Shown here piece by piece: positions 1-9,608 of a stretch of DNA of 64,000 bases. The notes below the pieces were generated by a model. The model searched no databases and was not told where the DNA came from. It saw nothing but the letters and a program-made list of their open reading frames with translations. The DNA is taken from contig CACBRW010000002.1 of NCBI GenBank assembly GCA_902541745.1, positions 1 to 64,000 of the forward strand, written 5' to 3'. Within the stretch, counting starts at the first letter, position 1. Each line of letters begins with the position of its first letter. Origin of the DNA: an uncultured Pelagibacteraceae bacterium (lineage in GTDB: Bacteria; Pseudomonadota; Alphaproteobacteria; Pelagibacterales; Pelagibacteraceae). Position numbers and translations under genes: made by a program.

Positions 1-1
1 T

Positions 2-535
2 TATGAAAAGGCAATAGATCGTTATACGGAAATTATTTTAACACTGGATGACAATTCACTTATCAAATCAGATGTATTGTATCGTAGAGGTGGTAGTTAT
101 GAAAGAATGGGCAATTATGAAAAGTCAGATGTTGATTTACTGCATGCACTTAAAATTGATCCTAGTGATGCATATATTTTAAATTACCTTGCTTACTCTT
201 GGTTAGAGCGTGATTATAAAATTAATGAAGCAATGGATATGTTGAAAACAGCATATGATTTAAAAAGCAATGATCCATATATTATTGATTCAATTGGATG
301 GGCTTATTTTTTAATAGAGGATTATGTAGAGGCAGAAAAGTATTTAAAAAGAGCTGTTGAATTAATGCCAGATGACCCAATCGTGAATGATCATTATGGA
401 GATATTTTATGGAAATTAAATCGAAAAATTCAAGCAAGATATTTTTGGAACAACGTATTAACTTTTGATGACACCGAAGACGATATGAGAGAAAAAATCA
501 ATATTAAAGTAATTGAAGGTCTTAAAAATTCCTAA
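2..535 (+). CDS. TPR-repeat protein (5' end outside window)
   Basis: The reading frame is open from the first bases of the window to a TAA at 533-535, so only the C-terminal part (about 177 residues) is present. It contains tandem tetratricopeptide-type helices, with recurring Y-x-L-A-Y/W-x-x-L and A-x-x-x-L-x-x-A-x-x-L-x-P-x-D/N patterns ending in a typical 'PDDPIVNDHYGDILWK' repeat. TPR proteins act as protein-protein scaffolds. The specific partner cannot be told. The stop is followed at once by the ispE start, so the two genes are probably co-transcribed. Confidence 0.85.
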   Translation, partial: YEKAIDRYTEIILTLDDNSLIKSDVLYRRGGSYERMGNYEKSDVDLLHALKIDPSDAYILNYLAYSWLERDYKINEAMDMLKTAYDLKSNDPYIIDSIGWAYFLIEDYVEAEKYLKRAVELMPDDPIVNDHYGDILWKLNRKIQARYFWNNVLTFDDTEDDMREKINIKVIEGLKNS

Positions 536-1381
536 ATGAAAATTAATAAAATTAAATCTAATGCAAAGTTAAATTTAGCACTAAATATCACTGGAAAAAA
601 AAAGGTTTTACATAAAATTGAAAGTATAATTGGTTTCATAGATTTACATGATGTTATTTCGATAAATCAACATAATGGAAAAAAACATTATATTTCTTTT
701 TATGGAAAGTTTTCTAAAAATATTGGAAAAAAAAATACTGTTCAAAAATTATTTCAAATATTAGATAAAGAAAATTTATTAAAAAATAAAAAATTCAAAG
801 TTAAAATTAAAAAATTAATCCCTCAAGAAGCTGGGTTGGGTGGGGGATCGATGAATGCAGCTAGTGTGTTTAATTATCTGGTTAAAAAAAAAATTATTAA
901 TCCTAATCATCAAAAAACTCGAAGTATCTGTGACTTCGTTGGTTCTGATGTTATTTTAGGCACCATTTCATCCAGCTGTGTGTTGTCATCAGGTGGTAGA
1001 ATAAAAAAGATTTATAATACTCCAAAATATTACTCTACTTTAGTAAAGCCTGATTTTGGGTGTTCAACTAAAAAAATATACTCAGCTGTTCGAAAGTATA
1101 CAAAATCAAAATATAACAAACCTAAAAAAAACATGTTTGGAGTAAAATATTTGATTGATCAACAAAATGCCCTTGAAACAATAGCGTTCAAAAAATATCC
1201 AAAACTTAAAAATATAAAGTTGTTCTTAGAAAGTATAAATAATCCATTATTTGTAAGAATGACTGGTTCAGGATCAACAATTGTTGCCTATTATAATTCA
1301 TTAAAGAGTTGTAAATTGGCAAAAGCTAAATTTAAAAGAAAATATAAAAATTATTGGTGTGTTACAGCAAAAACTATATGA
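536..1381 (+). CDS. ispE: 4-diphosphocytidyl-2-C-methyl-D-erythritol kinase
   Basis: GHMP-family kinase that phosphorylates the 2-hydroxyl of CDP-methylerythritol in the MEP isoprenoid pathway (cytosol). The GHMP glycine-rich loop is seen at residues 96-110 (PQEAGLGGGSMNAAS). An N-terminal AKLNL segment holds the conserved lysine, and a late 'RMTGSGST' glycine motif is present. At 281 aa it has the usual family length. The ATG follows the stop of the TPR gene with no gap, which favours translational coupling. It is unusually lysine- and asparagine-rich, as expected from the base composition. Confidence 0.93.
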   Translation: MKINKIKSNAKLNLALNITGKKKVLHKIESIIGFIDLHDVISINQHNGKKHYISFYGKFSKNIGKKNTVQKLFQILDKENLLKNKKFKVKIKKLIPQEAGLGGGSMNAASVFNYLVKKKIINPNHQKTRSICDFVGSDVILGTISSSCVLSSGGRIKKIYNTPKYYSTLVKPDFGCSTKKIYSAVRKYTKSKYNKPKKNMFGVKYLIDQQNALETIAFKKYPKLKNIKLFLESINNPLFVRMTGSGSTIVAYYNSLKSCKLAKAKFKRKYKNYWCVTAKTI

Positions 1382-1414
1382 ATTTTATATTTTTATGTTA
1401 TAGGAAGCTAGTAT

Positions 1415-1488
1415 TGGGGCGTAGCCAAGCGGTAAGGCACGGGTTTTTGGTACCTGCATCCTAGGTTCGAATCCTAGCGCCCCAGCCA
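1415..1488 (+). tRNA. tRNA-Gln (UUG)
   Basis: A full cloverleaf can be drawn. Acceptor TGGGGCG (1415-1421) pairs with CGCCCCA (1478-1484), then discriminator G and encoded CCA (1486-1488). The anticodon stem CGGGT/ACCTG encloses the loop TTTTGGT, giving anticodon TTG. The T-loop is canonical TTCGAAT. The U1-A72 first pair is typical of tRNA-Gln. It lies between ispE and cca, four bases before the cca start. Confidence 0.97.
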
Positions 1489-1491
1489 TTT

Positions 1492-2766
1492 ATGAAAAAT
1501 TTTTTAGATAAATTTTTTTCCAGATCAAAAAATTTTGATTATATAAGTCAAAATTTAAAAAAAATTACTTTAACAACACCAGCAAATAAAATTTTTGAAG
1601 CAATAAATAATTTTTCAGAGAAAAGTGAAATCAGATATGTGGGTGGGTGTGTAAGAAAAGTAATAAAAAATGAAAACGTTGATGATATTGACCTAGCAAC
1701 AAATTTAACTCCCCTGGAAGTTTGTGAGGCTCTTAAAAACAAACAAATAAGTTATTACGAAACAGGAATTGGCCACGGAACTATAACAGCAATAATTGAT
1801 GAATATAAATATGACATTACTTCTTTAAGGAAAGACGTCTCAACTGATGGAAGGCATGCTGAAGTAGAATTCTCTTTAGATTGGAAGGAAGATGCCTCTA
1901 GAAGGGATTTTACTATCAATTCAATTTATGCAGATGGTGATGGTAATTTATTTGATCCATTTAATGGTAAAAAAGATTTGGAGGATGGTTATATTAATTT
2001 TATTGGCAATGCGGAAAAAAGAATTCAAGAGGATTATTTGCGTATTTTAAGGTATTTAAGATTTTATTTAAATTACTCAAATCATAAGCATCAGTCAGAA
2101 ATAATAAAAAATATAAAAAAAAATATTGATGGAATTTCAAATATATCATCTGAAAGGTTAATCGATGAGCTAAAAAAAATAACTAGTTCAAATGGATTTT
2201 TAAAACTCTTCAAAGATAAAGAAAGTTTAGAACTCATAGAAATAATTTTCCCTCAATTAAAGAATATTAAAAATTTTAAAAAACAAAATTCTTATGCTGC
2301 ACAGAATTTTTTAAAAATTGACTTTATATTCTTAATTGCGCTTTTAGTTATTGATGGGACTGATAATGCTGATTATTTTCTTTATAAATTTAATATATCT
2401 AACAAAGATAAGAAAAGATTAAAATTAATAGATCTTTTTTATAGAGAAAAAGTAACTTTAAACAACTTTACAGAGAAAAACTTGAATAAATTTTTTTATT
2501 TTAATGGGCGACAAGCTGTAATAGATGTAATTAATTTTAAAATATTTATCTCAAACAAAGTAGAGAAAAAACTAATCAAACTATTAGATACTTATAAAGA
2601 GAAAGTAATTCCAACTTTGCCAATAGGGGCCGACCTATTAATGTCTAAATTTCAAATTCCTGAGGGCAAAACTTTAGGTAATAAATTAAAAAGGATAGAA
2701 GAAACTTGGGTTCAAAACGGATTTCAAATTTCAGATAAGCAGGTTCAACAAATAGTTAAAAGTTAA
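1492..2766 (+). CDS. cca: CCA-adding enzyme / poly(A) polymerase family nucleotidyltransferase
   Basis: Class II nucleotidyltransferase that adds or repairs the 3' CCA of tRNA. The nucleotidyltransferase signature is visible near the N terminus ([10 protein letters not shown], then DDIDLAT with the metal-binding Asp-x-Asp). It is followed by the fingers region ([10 protein letters not shown]), the '[15 protein letters not shown]' motif and the RNA-binding '[19 protein letters not shown]' segment. At 424 aa it fits the alphaproteobacterial form. The head of the family is shared with PcnB, so a poly(A) polymerase is possible, but the tRNA-proximal position and length favour Cca. Its stop overlaps the greA stop by 4 bp (convergent). 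Confidence 0.9.
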   Translation: MKNFLDKFFSRSKNFDYISQNLKKITLTTPANKIFEAINNFSEKSEIRYVGGCVRKVIKNENVDDIDLATNLTPLEVCEALKNKQISYYETGIGHGTITAIIDEYKYDITSLRKDVSTDGRHAEVEFSLDWKEDASRRDFTINSIYADGDGNLFDPFNGKKDLEDGYINFIGNAEKRIQEDYLRILRYLRFYLNYSNHKHQSEIIKNIKKNIDGISNISSERLIDELKKITSSNGFLKLFKDKESLELIEIIFPQLKNIKNFKKQNSYAAQNFLKIDFIFLIALLVIDGTDNADYFLYKFNISNKDKKRLKLIDLFYREKVTLNNFTEKNLNKFFYFNGRQAVIDVINFKIFISNKVEKKLIKLLDTYKEKVIPTLPIGADLLMSKFQIPEGKTLGNKLKRIEETWVQNGFQISDKQVQQIVKS

Positions 2767-3239
2767 ATATATTTAACGTCTTTAATTTCAAAATTTTTTA
2801 CACCAGAGGGTGTATTTATTTCAACTAAATCACTTTTATTTTTTCCAATCAAACCTTTACCAATTGGTGATTGAAAGAAAATTAGTTTTTGTTTTAAATC
2901 TGCCTCATCTCTCCCAACAATTTTATAATTAATTTTTTCACCAGTATCTAAATCCTCTAAATAAACTGTAGATCCAAAAATTACTTTTCCTTCATTATTT
3001 AGTTTTGTAACGTCAATTACATTTGCTCTTGCAATAATGTCGTTAATTTCTGTTATTCTTCCTTCGTTATGAGATTGTTCTTCTTTAGCTGCATGATATT
3101 CAGCATTTTCTTTAAGATCTCCATGGGATCTTGCTTCAGCAATTGCAGCTACTATTTCAGGTCTTTTTTTTTCTTTTAAAAAAACTAATTCTTCCTTTAG
3201 TTTATTTAGTCCGTTTAATGTTATTGGCTCTTTATCCAT
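2763..3239 (-). CDS. greA: Transcription elongation factor GreA
   Basis: GreA enters the secondary channel of RNA polymerase and stimulates cleavage of backtracked RNA. The N-terminal coiled coil carries the acidic tip [14 protein letters not shown] (about residues 40-53), with the metal-coordinating Asp and Glu. The C-terminal FKBP-like domain ends with the family pattern '[10 protein letters not shown]'. The length of 158 aa is exactly typical. It is the last gene of a trmL-hemF-greA minus-strand run, 4 bp after hemF. Confidence 0.97.
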   Translation of the reverse strand: MDKEPITLNGLNKLKEELVFLKEKKRPEIVAAIAEARSHGDLKENAEYHAAKEEQSHNEGRITEINDIIARANVIDVTKLNNEGKVIFGSTVYLEDLDTGEKINYKIVGRDEADLKQKLIFFQSPIGKGLIGKNKSDLVEINTPSGVKNFEIKDVKYI

Positions 3240-3243
3240 TTAT

Positions 3244-4071
3244 TTATTTCCATTTTGCAATTGGAGGTAATGACATCAAAATTCCTTCAATATTTCCACT
3301 AGTTTGTAGCCCAAATTTTGTTCCTCTATCATACAACAAATTAAATTCTGCGTATCGACCTCTTTTAATATACTGAAACTCTTTATCTTTTAAAGTCCAT
3401 TTTCTTTTTAATTTTTTTTTAATTATTTCATTAAATAGCATTTGAAATGTAACACCAACATCTCTGACAAATTTAAAGTCATTTTCAAAATTATCATTTT
3501 TATAGTCAAAAAAAATTCCACCTATACCTCTTGCTTCTTTTCTGTGAGGTAGATAAAAATATTCATCACACCACTTTTTATATTTTTTATAATAATTTTT
3601 ATTATGTCTATCGCACATTGCTTTTAATATTTTATGAAATTTTTTCTTCTCTTTTTCATCTTTGATTGCTGGCGTTACATCCATTCCCCCACCAAACCAA
3701 TTCTTTGTTGTACAAATAAATCTGGTATTAAAATGCATTGCAGGAATATGGGGATTTTGCATGTGCATAACTATTGATATTCCTGATGCCCAAAATCTAG
3801 GATCTTTACTTGCGCCCGGTATATTCTTTTGAAATTGCTTAGGAAATTTTCCATAAACTTTTGAAAAATTTACTCCTACTTTTTCAAAAATTTTTCCATT
3901 TTTTAGAATTCTATATTCACCACCACCCTCATCTTTTTTAATGCTTCTATTCCAAGAAGTTGAATGAAAATTTACTTTGTTTTTTTCAATTTTTAAAATG
4001 TCGTCACATATTGCATTTTGTAATAGCTTAAACCAATTACTTGCTAAGTCTTTTTTGATTGAAATATCCAT
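3244..4071 (-). CDS. hemF: Oxygen-dependent coproporphyrinogen III oxidase
   Basis: HemF converts coproporphyrinogen III to protoporphyrinogen IX with O2 in heme synthesis. The family signature HMQNPHIPAMHFNTRF is at residues 103-118. Further conserved blocks are 'WFGGGMDVTP', 'RGIGGIFFDY' and the C-terminal 'RGTKFGLQTSGN...SLPP' block. The length of 275 aa is slightly short compared with about 300 in the family. It lies between trmL and greA with 1-4 bp gaps, opposite the heme-requiring petABC operon, which fits co-inheritance with respiration genes. Confidence 0.96.
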   Translation of the reverse strand: MDISIKKDLASNWFKLLQNAICDDILKIEKNKVNFHSTSWNRSIKKDEGGGEYRILKNGKIFEKVGVNFSKVYGKFPKQFQKNIPGASKDPRFWASGISIVMHMQNPHIPAMHFNTRFICTTKNWFGGGMDVTPAIKDEKEKKKFHKILKAMCDRHNKNYYKKYKKWCDEYFYLPHRKEARGIGGIFFDYKNDNFENDFKFVRDVGVTFQMLFNEIIKKKLKRKWTLKDKEFQYIKRGRYAEFNLLYDRGTKFGLQTSGNIEGILMSLPPIAKWK

Positions 4072-4072
4072 T

Positions 4073-4546
4073 TTATAATAATTCTATTTGACGCAAACTT
4101 TCTGCCAAAACAATGGCAACAGAAGATGCAATGTTAAGAGATCTTACTTGATTATTCATTGGTATTTTTAAACGATTTTTAATAATTTTATGAACCTTTT
4201 CGGGCACCCCAGCACTTTCTCTTCCAAACAAAATAGTATCATCAGGCTTAAATTTAAATCTAGTATAATTTATTGAACCCTTAGTTGTCATCAATACGAT
4301 TCTTTGTTTTTTCTTTGTCTCAAAAAATTTTTCCGAACTTTGATAAAAATCTATTTGACTATAGTCCATATAGTCCATAACTACTCTTTTAAAACGCTTG
4401 TCTGATAATAGAAAGCCACATGGTTCAATTATTTCTAATTTAGCACCCAAACAAGCACATGTTCTTATGATTGCAGCAGTATTCTGAGGTATATCAGGCT
4501 CATATAAAGCTATTTTGGGTCTTAAAATTGCTGAATTCTGTGTCAT
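4073..4546 (-). CDS. trmL: tRNA (cytidine/uridine-34-2'-O)-methyltransferase, SPOUT family
   Basis: Small SPOUT methyltransferase that 2'-O-methylates the wobble base of tRNA-Leu isoacceptors in E. coli. The family motifs are all visible: PDIPQNTAAIIRTCACLGA near residues 17-35, LFGRESAGVP near residue 107, and the knot motif MNNQVRSLNIASSVAIVLAE near 134-153. The length of 157 aa matches TrmL/YibK. It is the first gene of the trmL-hemF-greA run and diverges from petA across a 92-bp spacer. Confidence 0.93.
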   Translation of the reverse strand: MTQNSAILRPKIALYEPDIPQNTAAIIRTCACLGAKLEIIEPCGFLLSDKRFKRVVMDYMDYSQIDFYQSSEKFFETKKKQRIVLMTTKGSINYTRFKFKPDDTILFGRESAGVPEKVHKIIKNRLKIPMNNQVRSLNIASSVAIVLAESLRQIELL

Positions 4547-4638
4547 TCTTTCAGTAGTAAAATTATTATTTTATATTATATGAATTCGTATATTAACTAT
4601 TTTAATTCAAAAAGAGATAATAATAAAAGCTACAAAAG

Positions 4639-5148
4639 GTGTCTGAAAAAAAAACAAAAAGAAGAGATTTTTTATTTACAGCTACCACAGCGGTAGGAGC
4701 TGTAGGTGCTGCTGCAGTGGTGTGGCCAATGATAGATCAAATGAATCCAGATGCTTCTGTTAAAGCATTAGCTAGCACAGAAGTTGATGTAAGTGCATTA
4801 ACACCAGGAAATACATTAACTGTTTTGTGGAGAGGTAAACCAGTTTTTATAAGAAGAAGAACTCAAGACGAAATTGATGAAGCAAGAGCTGTAAAGATGG
4901 AGGATTTAATTCATCCTGAGAAAGATGAAGATAGAGCAAAAAATCCTGAGTGGCTTGTTATGTTGGGTGTATGTACTCACCTAGGATGTGTGCCTCTAAA
5001 TGATAAAGGTGATTATAACGGATGGTTCTGTCCATGTCATGGATCTCATTATGATACATCTGGAAGAATTAGAAAAGGACCAGCACCTTGGAATATGGAA
5101 GTGCCTAAATACGAATTTGTTAATGCAAATACAATTAAAATTGGATAA
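4639..5148 (+). CDS. petA: Ubiquinol-cytochrome c reductase, Rieske iron-sulfur subunit
   Basis: Rieske [2Fe-2S] subunit of the bc1 complex. An N-terminal twin-arginine signal-anchor ([10 protein letters not shown], then a hydrophobic Ala/Val stretch) is followed by the cluster motifs CTHLGC (Cys112, His114, Cys117) and CPCHG (Cys131, Cys133, His134). The start is GTG at 4639. An in-frame TAA at 4624-4626 lies just upstream and there is no ATG before the signal. The gene begins petABC, with spacings of 6 bp and 1 bp to the next two genes. Confidence 0.97.
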   Translation: MSEKKTKRRDFLFTATTAVGAVGAAAVVWPMIDQMNPDASVKALASTEVDVSALTPGNTLTVLWRGKPVFIRRRTQDEIDEARAVKMEDLIHPEKDEDRAKNPEWLVMLGVCTHLGCVPLNDKGDYNGWFCPCHGSHYDTSGRIRKGPAPWNMEVPKYEFVNANTIKIG

Positions 5149-5154
5149 ATAAAA

Positions 5155-6417
5155 ATGAGCGATCACGATTATAGACCAAAATCAAAAGTAGGCCAGTGGT
5201 TTAACGATCGACTTCCGTTATTAACTCTAGCAAACCATTTAACAGATTATCCAACTCCAAAAAATTTAAATTATTGGTGGACTTTTGGAGGAATACTAAC
5301 TTTTTGTCTTATTACTCAAATTGTTACAGGACTAACACTTGCAATGCATTATATTGCTCATGCTGATATGGCTTTTGAAAGTGTGGAGCATATTATGCGT
5401 GATGTTAACTATGGTTGGTTAATTAGATATATTCATGCAAATGGTGCATCAATGTTTTTTTTAGCTGTTTATATTCATATATTTAGATCTTTGTTTTATG
5501 GTTCTTATAAATCACCAAGAGAAATAATATGGATTTTAGGAATAATAATTTATTTATTGATGATGGCTGCAGCCTTTATGGGTTATGTATTACCATGGGG
5601 TCAAATGAGTTTTTGGGGAGCAACAGTTATTACAAATTTATTTAGCGCTATTCCTCTAGTAGGAGAGGGAATCGTTACTTGGTTATGGGGCGGTTATTCT
5701 GTTGACAACCCAACTTTAACAAGATTTTTTACATTGCATTATTTAATTCCTTTTTTAATTTTAGGGTTAGTTGTTTTACATATTTGGGCTTTACATGTTC
5801 CTGGTAACAACAATCCAGTTGGAATAGATATTAAAAAACCTTCGAAGGACACTGTTCCATTTCATCCTTATATTGTTATTAAAGATGGTTTTGCTTTACT
5901 GATGTTCATGATTGTGTTTGCTTTCTTTGTATTTTATGCTCCAAACATTTTAGGACATGCAGATAATTATATAGAGGCTAACCCAATGGTAACACCCGCA
6001 CATATTGTTCCTGAATGGTATTTGCTACCTTTTTATGCAATATTAAGATCAGTTCCTGATAAATTGCTAGGTGTTGTGGCCATGTTATCTGCAATATTAA
6101 TCTTAGCAGTCTTACCTTGGTTAGATACCTCAAAAATAAGATCAGCAGTATTTAGACCTTTATATAAACAATTTTATTGGATACTAGTTGCAGATGTTTT
6201 GATACTTGGTTATGTGGGCGCAATGCCAGCCGAAGGACTTTATTTGTTGATAGCTCGAGTTGCTACTGCGTATTACTTTTTACATTTTTTAGTCATTCTT
6301 CCTGTTCTAGGGTTTAAGGAGAAAACTTTACCAGTTCCTCTAAGTATTACTGAATCTGTTTTAGGTGGTTCACCAAACTTAGCTGCCGTGAGAAATAAAG
6401 AAAGTAAAATAGAGTAA
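5155..6417 (+). CDS. petB: Ubiquinol-cytochrome c reductase, cytochrome b subunit
   Basis: Eight-helix membrane subunit with hemes bL and bH and both quinone sites. Features seen are the heme-ligating histidines in '[12 protein letters not shown]' and '[20 protein letters not shown]', the cd-helix pattern '[17 protein letters not shown]', and the Qo-site PEWY motif within '[17 protein letters not shown]' near residue 284. The length of 420 aa covers the whole mitochondrial-type subunit. It is not fused to cytochrome c1, unlike fbcH of Bradyrhizobium. Confidence 0.98.
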   Translation: MSDHDYRPKSKVGQWFNDRLPLLTLANHLTDYPTPKNLNYWWTFGGILTFCLITQIVTGLTLAMHYIAHADMAFESVEHIMRDVNYGWLIRYIHANGASMFFLAVYIHIFRSLFYGSYKSPREIIWILGIIIYLLMMAAAFMGYVLPWGQMSFWGATVITNLFSAIPLVGEGIVTWLWGGYSVDNPTLTRFFTLHYLIPFLILGLVVLHIWALHVPGNNNPVGIDIKKPSKDTVPFHPYIVIKDGFALLMFMIVFAFFVFYAPNILGHADNYIEANPMVTPAHIVPEWYLLPFYAILRSVPDKLLGVVAMLSAILILAVLPWLDTSKIRSAVFRPLYKQFYWILVADVLILGYVGAMPAEGLYLLIARVATAYYFLHFLVILPVLGFKEKTLPVPLSITESVLGGSPNLAAVRNKESKIE

Positions 6418-6418
6418 G

Positions 6419-7198
6419 GTGAAAAATTTATTAAAATTATTTTCTATAATAATCATAATTATTGCCTGTAATTCATATTCTTTTGCTGCTGAAAAAGTAG
6501 AATATTTAAAAACTGATTGGAGTTTCAAGGGTTTATTTGGAAAATTTGACAGAGCTTCTCTTCAAAGAGGTTATCAAGTTTATACTGAAGTATGTGCCTC
6601 GTGTCATTCAATGAAGTACCTAAGTTATAGAAATTTAGCAGAAAAAGGTGGACCAGAATTTTCTGAAGCTCAAGTTAAAGCTATAGCAGCCTCATTTGAG
6701 GTAACTGATGGTCCAAATTCTGATGGTGAAATGTTTACAAGGCCTGGAAAATTATCTGATAAATTTGTAATGCCGTATGATAACGTAAAAGCTGCTCAAG
6801 CTGCAAATGGTGGTGCGTATCCTCCTGATATGTCTGTTTTGGTTAAAGCCAGAGGTGGTGGTGTTGACTATATCTATTCTTTATTACAAGGATATGAAGA
6901 AGCTCCTAGCAACGTATCTTTAGACGATGGAGTTTATTACAACAAATATATGTATGGAAATAAAATAAGAATGGCTGCACCATTATCAGATGGATTAGTA
7001 GAGTATGGTGATGGCACAAATGCAACAGTAGAACAGATGTCAAAAGATGTAACAACTTTTCTAATGTGGTCTGCTGAACCCCATTTAGAAGCTCGACATC
7101 AGATGGGCTTTAAAGCGATTGTTTATTTGATCATACTTACTGTTCTAGTTTACTTTAGCATGAAAAAAATCTGGTCACGTGTTGAATCTGAAGTTTAA
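6419..7198 (+). CDS. petC: Ubiquinol-cytochrome c reductase, cytochrome c1 subunit
   Basis: Heme c subunit that passes electrons to soluble cytochrome c. It has a cleavable signal (residues 1-23), a CASCH heme-binding motif (Cys58, Cys61, His62) followed by SMKYLSYRN, a later methionine-bearing 'IRMAAPLSDG' segment, and a C-terminal membrane anchor at about 230-250. The start is GTG at 6419, one base after the petB stop. The last 24 bases overlap the 3' end of ychF on the other strand. Confidence 0.97.
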   Translation: MKNLLKLFSIIIIIIACNSYSFAAEKVEYLKTDWSFKGLFGKFDRASLQRGYQVYTEVCASCHSMKYLSYRNLAEKGGPEFSEAQVKAIAASFEVTDGPNSDGEMFTRPGKLSDKFVMPYDNVKAAQAANGGAYPPDMSVLVKARGGGVDYIYSLLQGYEEAPSNVSLDDGVYYNKYMYGNKIRMAAPLSDGLVEYGDGTNATVEQMSKDVTTFLMWSAEPHLEARHQMGFKAIVYLIILTVLVYFSMKKIWSRVESEV

Positions 7199-8248
7199 TA
7201 CGTCTCCATCTTTCACAATATAGTCTTTACCTTCTAATCTCATTTTTCCGTTAGCTTTGGAATTTACCCATCCATCATTAGCTACGAAATCTTCATATGA
7301 TATAGTTTCTGCTCTGATGAAACCTTTTTCAAAATCTGTATGAATTTCTCCTGCTGCTTTAGGAGCAGTACAGTTTTTTTGTATAGTCCAAGCCCTTGTT
7401 TCTTCAGGTCCAGAAGTAAAATACGTATCAAGTTCTAATATTTTATAGCCCTTTTGGATTAACATACTCAGACCTGTATCTTTTAAGCCAATCATGTCCA
7501 TATAATTTTTTTTTTCATCTTCTACCAATTCATTTATTTGGTTTTCTATGTCTGCTGAAACAATAAGTGTGTTATCTTTTCCAAATTTTTCAATAAAGTT
7601 TTTAGTATATTTATTTCCATCCTGAACGCTTTGCTCATCCACATTACAAACAAAAATTTTTGGTTTTATTGATAAAAGGCCACTTTGATTAAGTTGTTTT
7701 GTATCAAATTGAGAATTTAATATTGATATATCTTTATCATTATTAATGCAGTCTAATGCAATCTCTAAAACTTTAAGCTGATCTTCGTCAACGTTTTTCT
7801 TATTATTTTTTTCAAATCTTTTTTGGATAGACTCTAGGTCAGCTAACATCATTTCAGTTTCAATGATCTCAAGATCCCTTATAGGGTCAACGTCTGGATT
7901 AACATTTTGAATATCGTCTGAGTCAAAGCATCTAATCATATGAATAACTGCATCAACTTCTCTTATATGGGATAGAAATTTATTGCCTAATCCTTCACCT
8001 TTAGATGCACCTTTAACAAGACCGGCTATATCCACAAACGAAATAGTTGCATTTATTATTTTTTTCGATTTTGAAACTTCTGATAATTTGTTCAATCTTT
8101 CATCTGGAACGGGGACTACTCCCACATTGGGATCTATTGTACAAAATGGAAAATTTGCAGCTTGGGCTTTGCTTGAGTTTGTAAGTGCGTTGAATAGAGT
8201 AGATTTACCCACATTAGGCAAGCCAACAATTCCGCATTTAAAACTCAT
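7175..8248 (-). CDS. ychF: Redox-regulated ATPase YchF (Obg-family P-loop protein)
   Basis: Obg-related, ATP-preferring P-loop protein that associates with ribosomes. G1 is GLPNVGKSTLFNAL near the N terminus. G3 is 'DIAGLVKGASKGEGLGNKFL', and the G4 position reads NVDE rather than NKxD, as in ATP-binding YchF. The C-terminal TGS-like part ends with 'KDGDVLNFRFN', matching the normal family end, so the 24-bp overlap with petC is genuine. The start overlaps the pth stop by one base (TAATG). Length 357 aa. Confidence 0.97.
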   Translation of the reverse strand: MSFKCGIVGLPNVGKSTLFNALTNSSKAQAANFPFCTIDPNVGVVPVPDERLNKLSEVSKSKKIINATISFVDIAGLVKGASKGEGLGNKFLSHIREVDAVIHMIRCFDSDDIQNVNPDVDPIRDLEIIETEMMLADLESIQKRFEKNNKKNVDEDQLKVLEIALDCINNDKDISILNSQFDTKQLNQSGLLSIKPKIFVCNVDEQSVQDGNKYTKNFIEKFGKDNTLIVSADIENQINELVEDEKKNYMDMIGLKDTGLSMLIQKGYKILELDTYFTSGPEETRAWTIQKNCTAPKAAGEIHTDFEKGFIRAETISYEDFVANDGWVNSKANGKMRLEGKDYIVKDGDVLNFRFNT

Positions 8249-8808
8249 TATTTATTATTTACAGTGCTAGAGAATAAATCTAATTTTTTGTCTATAAGTA
8301 TTGATATTGAATCAGTGATGTTATTTGTAATTTTTTCCAATTGAAGCATTTCATCCTCGTCAAAATTTTGAAGAACAAAATCACTTACTTCCATTTTATC
8401 TTTTGGTTTACCAATTCCTATTCGTACTCTTGAATAATCTTTTCCAATAAATTTATCTATTGATGCAATTCCATTATGTCCTGCGTCAGATCCAGCAAAT
8501 TTTGCTTTTATCTTTCCAAACTCTACATCTAGATCGTCATGAAAAACGATAACATCTTCGGCATCTATTTTGAAATATTCAATTAATTCTCTTATACAAA
8601 TTCCAGAATTATTCATAAATGTTAAAGGTTTTATAGCGTAAACTTTTTGGTCACCTACATTACCAGTTGTAAGAAGTCCTTTAAATTTTGGTTTTTGTTT
8701 TGAAAGTCCAAATTTTTTATTTATTGCATCTATAATTTTGAAACCAATATTGTGTCTATTGTTTTCACTGTCTGGGGTTGGATTGCCTAATCCTACAAGT
8801 AGAAGCAT
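8248..8808 (-). CDS. pth: Peptidyl-tRNA hydrolase
   Basis: Releases tRNA from drop-off peptidyl-tRNAs. The N-terminal LVGLGNPTPDSENNRHNIGF carries the catalytic histidine in RHN. The loops 'PLTFMNNSG' and 'VFHDDLDVEFGKIKAKFAGSDAGHNGI' carry the other conserved Asn/Asp/His residues. The length of 186 aa is typical. The rplY-pth-ychF order is widespread in Proteobacteria. It is coupled to ychF by a 1-nt stop/start overlap. Confidence 0.97.
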   Translation of the reverse strand: MLLLVGLGNPTPDSENNRHNIGFKIIDAINKKFGLSKQKPKFKGLLTTGNVGDQKVYAIKPLTFMNNSGICIRELIEYFKIDAEDVIVFHDDLDVEFGKIKAKFAGSDAGHNGIASIDKFIGKDYSRVRIGIGKPKDKMEVSDFVLQNFDEDEMLQLEKITNNITDSISILIDKKLDLFSSTVNNK

Positions 8809-8849
8809 AAAATATTAATATTGGAGGATAAAATTCAATTTTAATTAAC

Positions 8850-9563
8850 TTATTTTTTTTCTTCAGCAGGTTTTTTATCTTCACCTTCTTTTTTATCACC
8901 ATCGGCTGCTGGCTTTTCTCCACCTTCAGCTGCCGCTGCCTCTGTTCCCTCAGCACCTTCTCCTTCAGCCGCCTCAGCTTCTGCAGGTTTTTCAGGTTCT
9001 TTCATAACAGTCGGAGCTGCTAGAGTTGCAATTACGAAATCTCTTCCTTGAATAGTAGGAGTAACGTCACTGTCAAGTTTAATAGAAGAAATCTTAAAAC
9101 TCTCACCAATATCAACTCCATCAAGATCTATTACAAGATTTTCAGGAATTTTTTCGCTTGGACATTTTAGCTCAACTTTTCTTCTTACAATGTTTAAAAC
9201 TCCACCTCTTTTCAAACCAGGAGATTTTTCATGATTTAAAAATTTTACTGGAACGTCAATTCTAACTTTTATTCCCTCAACTATTCTTAGAAAGTCTACA
9301 TGAATAGGTTCATCTGAAATAATGTCATATTTTATTTCTCTTGGCAAAACTGTTTGAGGTTTACCATCAACTTTTAAAGTTATGATGCTTGACAAAAAGT
9401 TTTCTTTTTCAATGAGTGACTTGAGTATTTTTTTAGATATTGAAATTTTCTCGTTTTGAGCTTCTCCACCATAAATTATAGCAGGCACATTACCGTTATC
9501 CCTCAATGAATTTAATTCACCTTTAGTTTTAGTATTTCTGATGTTGGCGTCTAATGAATTCAT
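8850..9563 (-). CDS. rplY: 50S ribosomal protein L25 (Ctc/TL5 type, long form)
   Basis: Binds 5S rRNA in the large subunit. The L25 domain spans about residues 1-95 (starting at the conserved 'RxxxGELNSLRDNGNVPAIIYGG' block), followed by the TL5/CTC beta domain ('IDVPVKFLNHEKSPGLKRGGVLN'). Residues from about 190 to 237 form a low-complexity Ala/Glu/Gly tail that ends in Lys/Glu/Asp-rich sequence, probably disordered. It lies 45 bp downstream of prs and 41 bp upstream of pth. Confidence 0.95.
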   Translation of the reverse strand: MNSLDANIRNTKTKGELNSLRDNGNVPAIIYGGEAQNEKISISKKILKSLIEKENFLSSIITLKVDGKPQTVLPREIKYDIISDEPIHVDFLRIVEGIKVRIDVPVKFLNHEKSPGLKRGGVLNIVRRKVELKCPSEKIPENLVIDLDGVDIGESFKISSIKLDSDVTPTIQGRDFVIATLAAPTVMKEPEKPAEAEAAEGEGAEGTEAAAAEGGEKPAADGDKKEGEDKKPAEEKK

Positions 9564-9608
9564 AAAAACAAGGCTTTTTAGCTCAAGTTCCTTAATAACT
9601 CAAGGTAT

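Noticed and set aside
8765..8956. 63-codon minus-strand frame between rplY and pth
   Set aside because: It overlaps the rplY tail and the pth start out of frame and has no start signal or domain.
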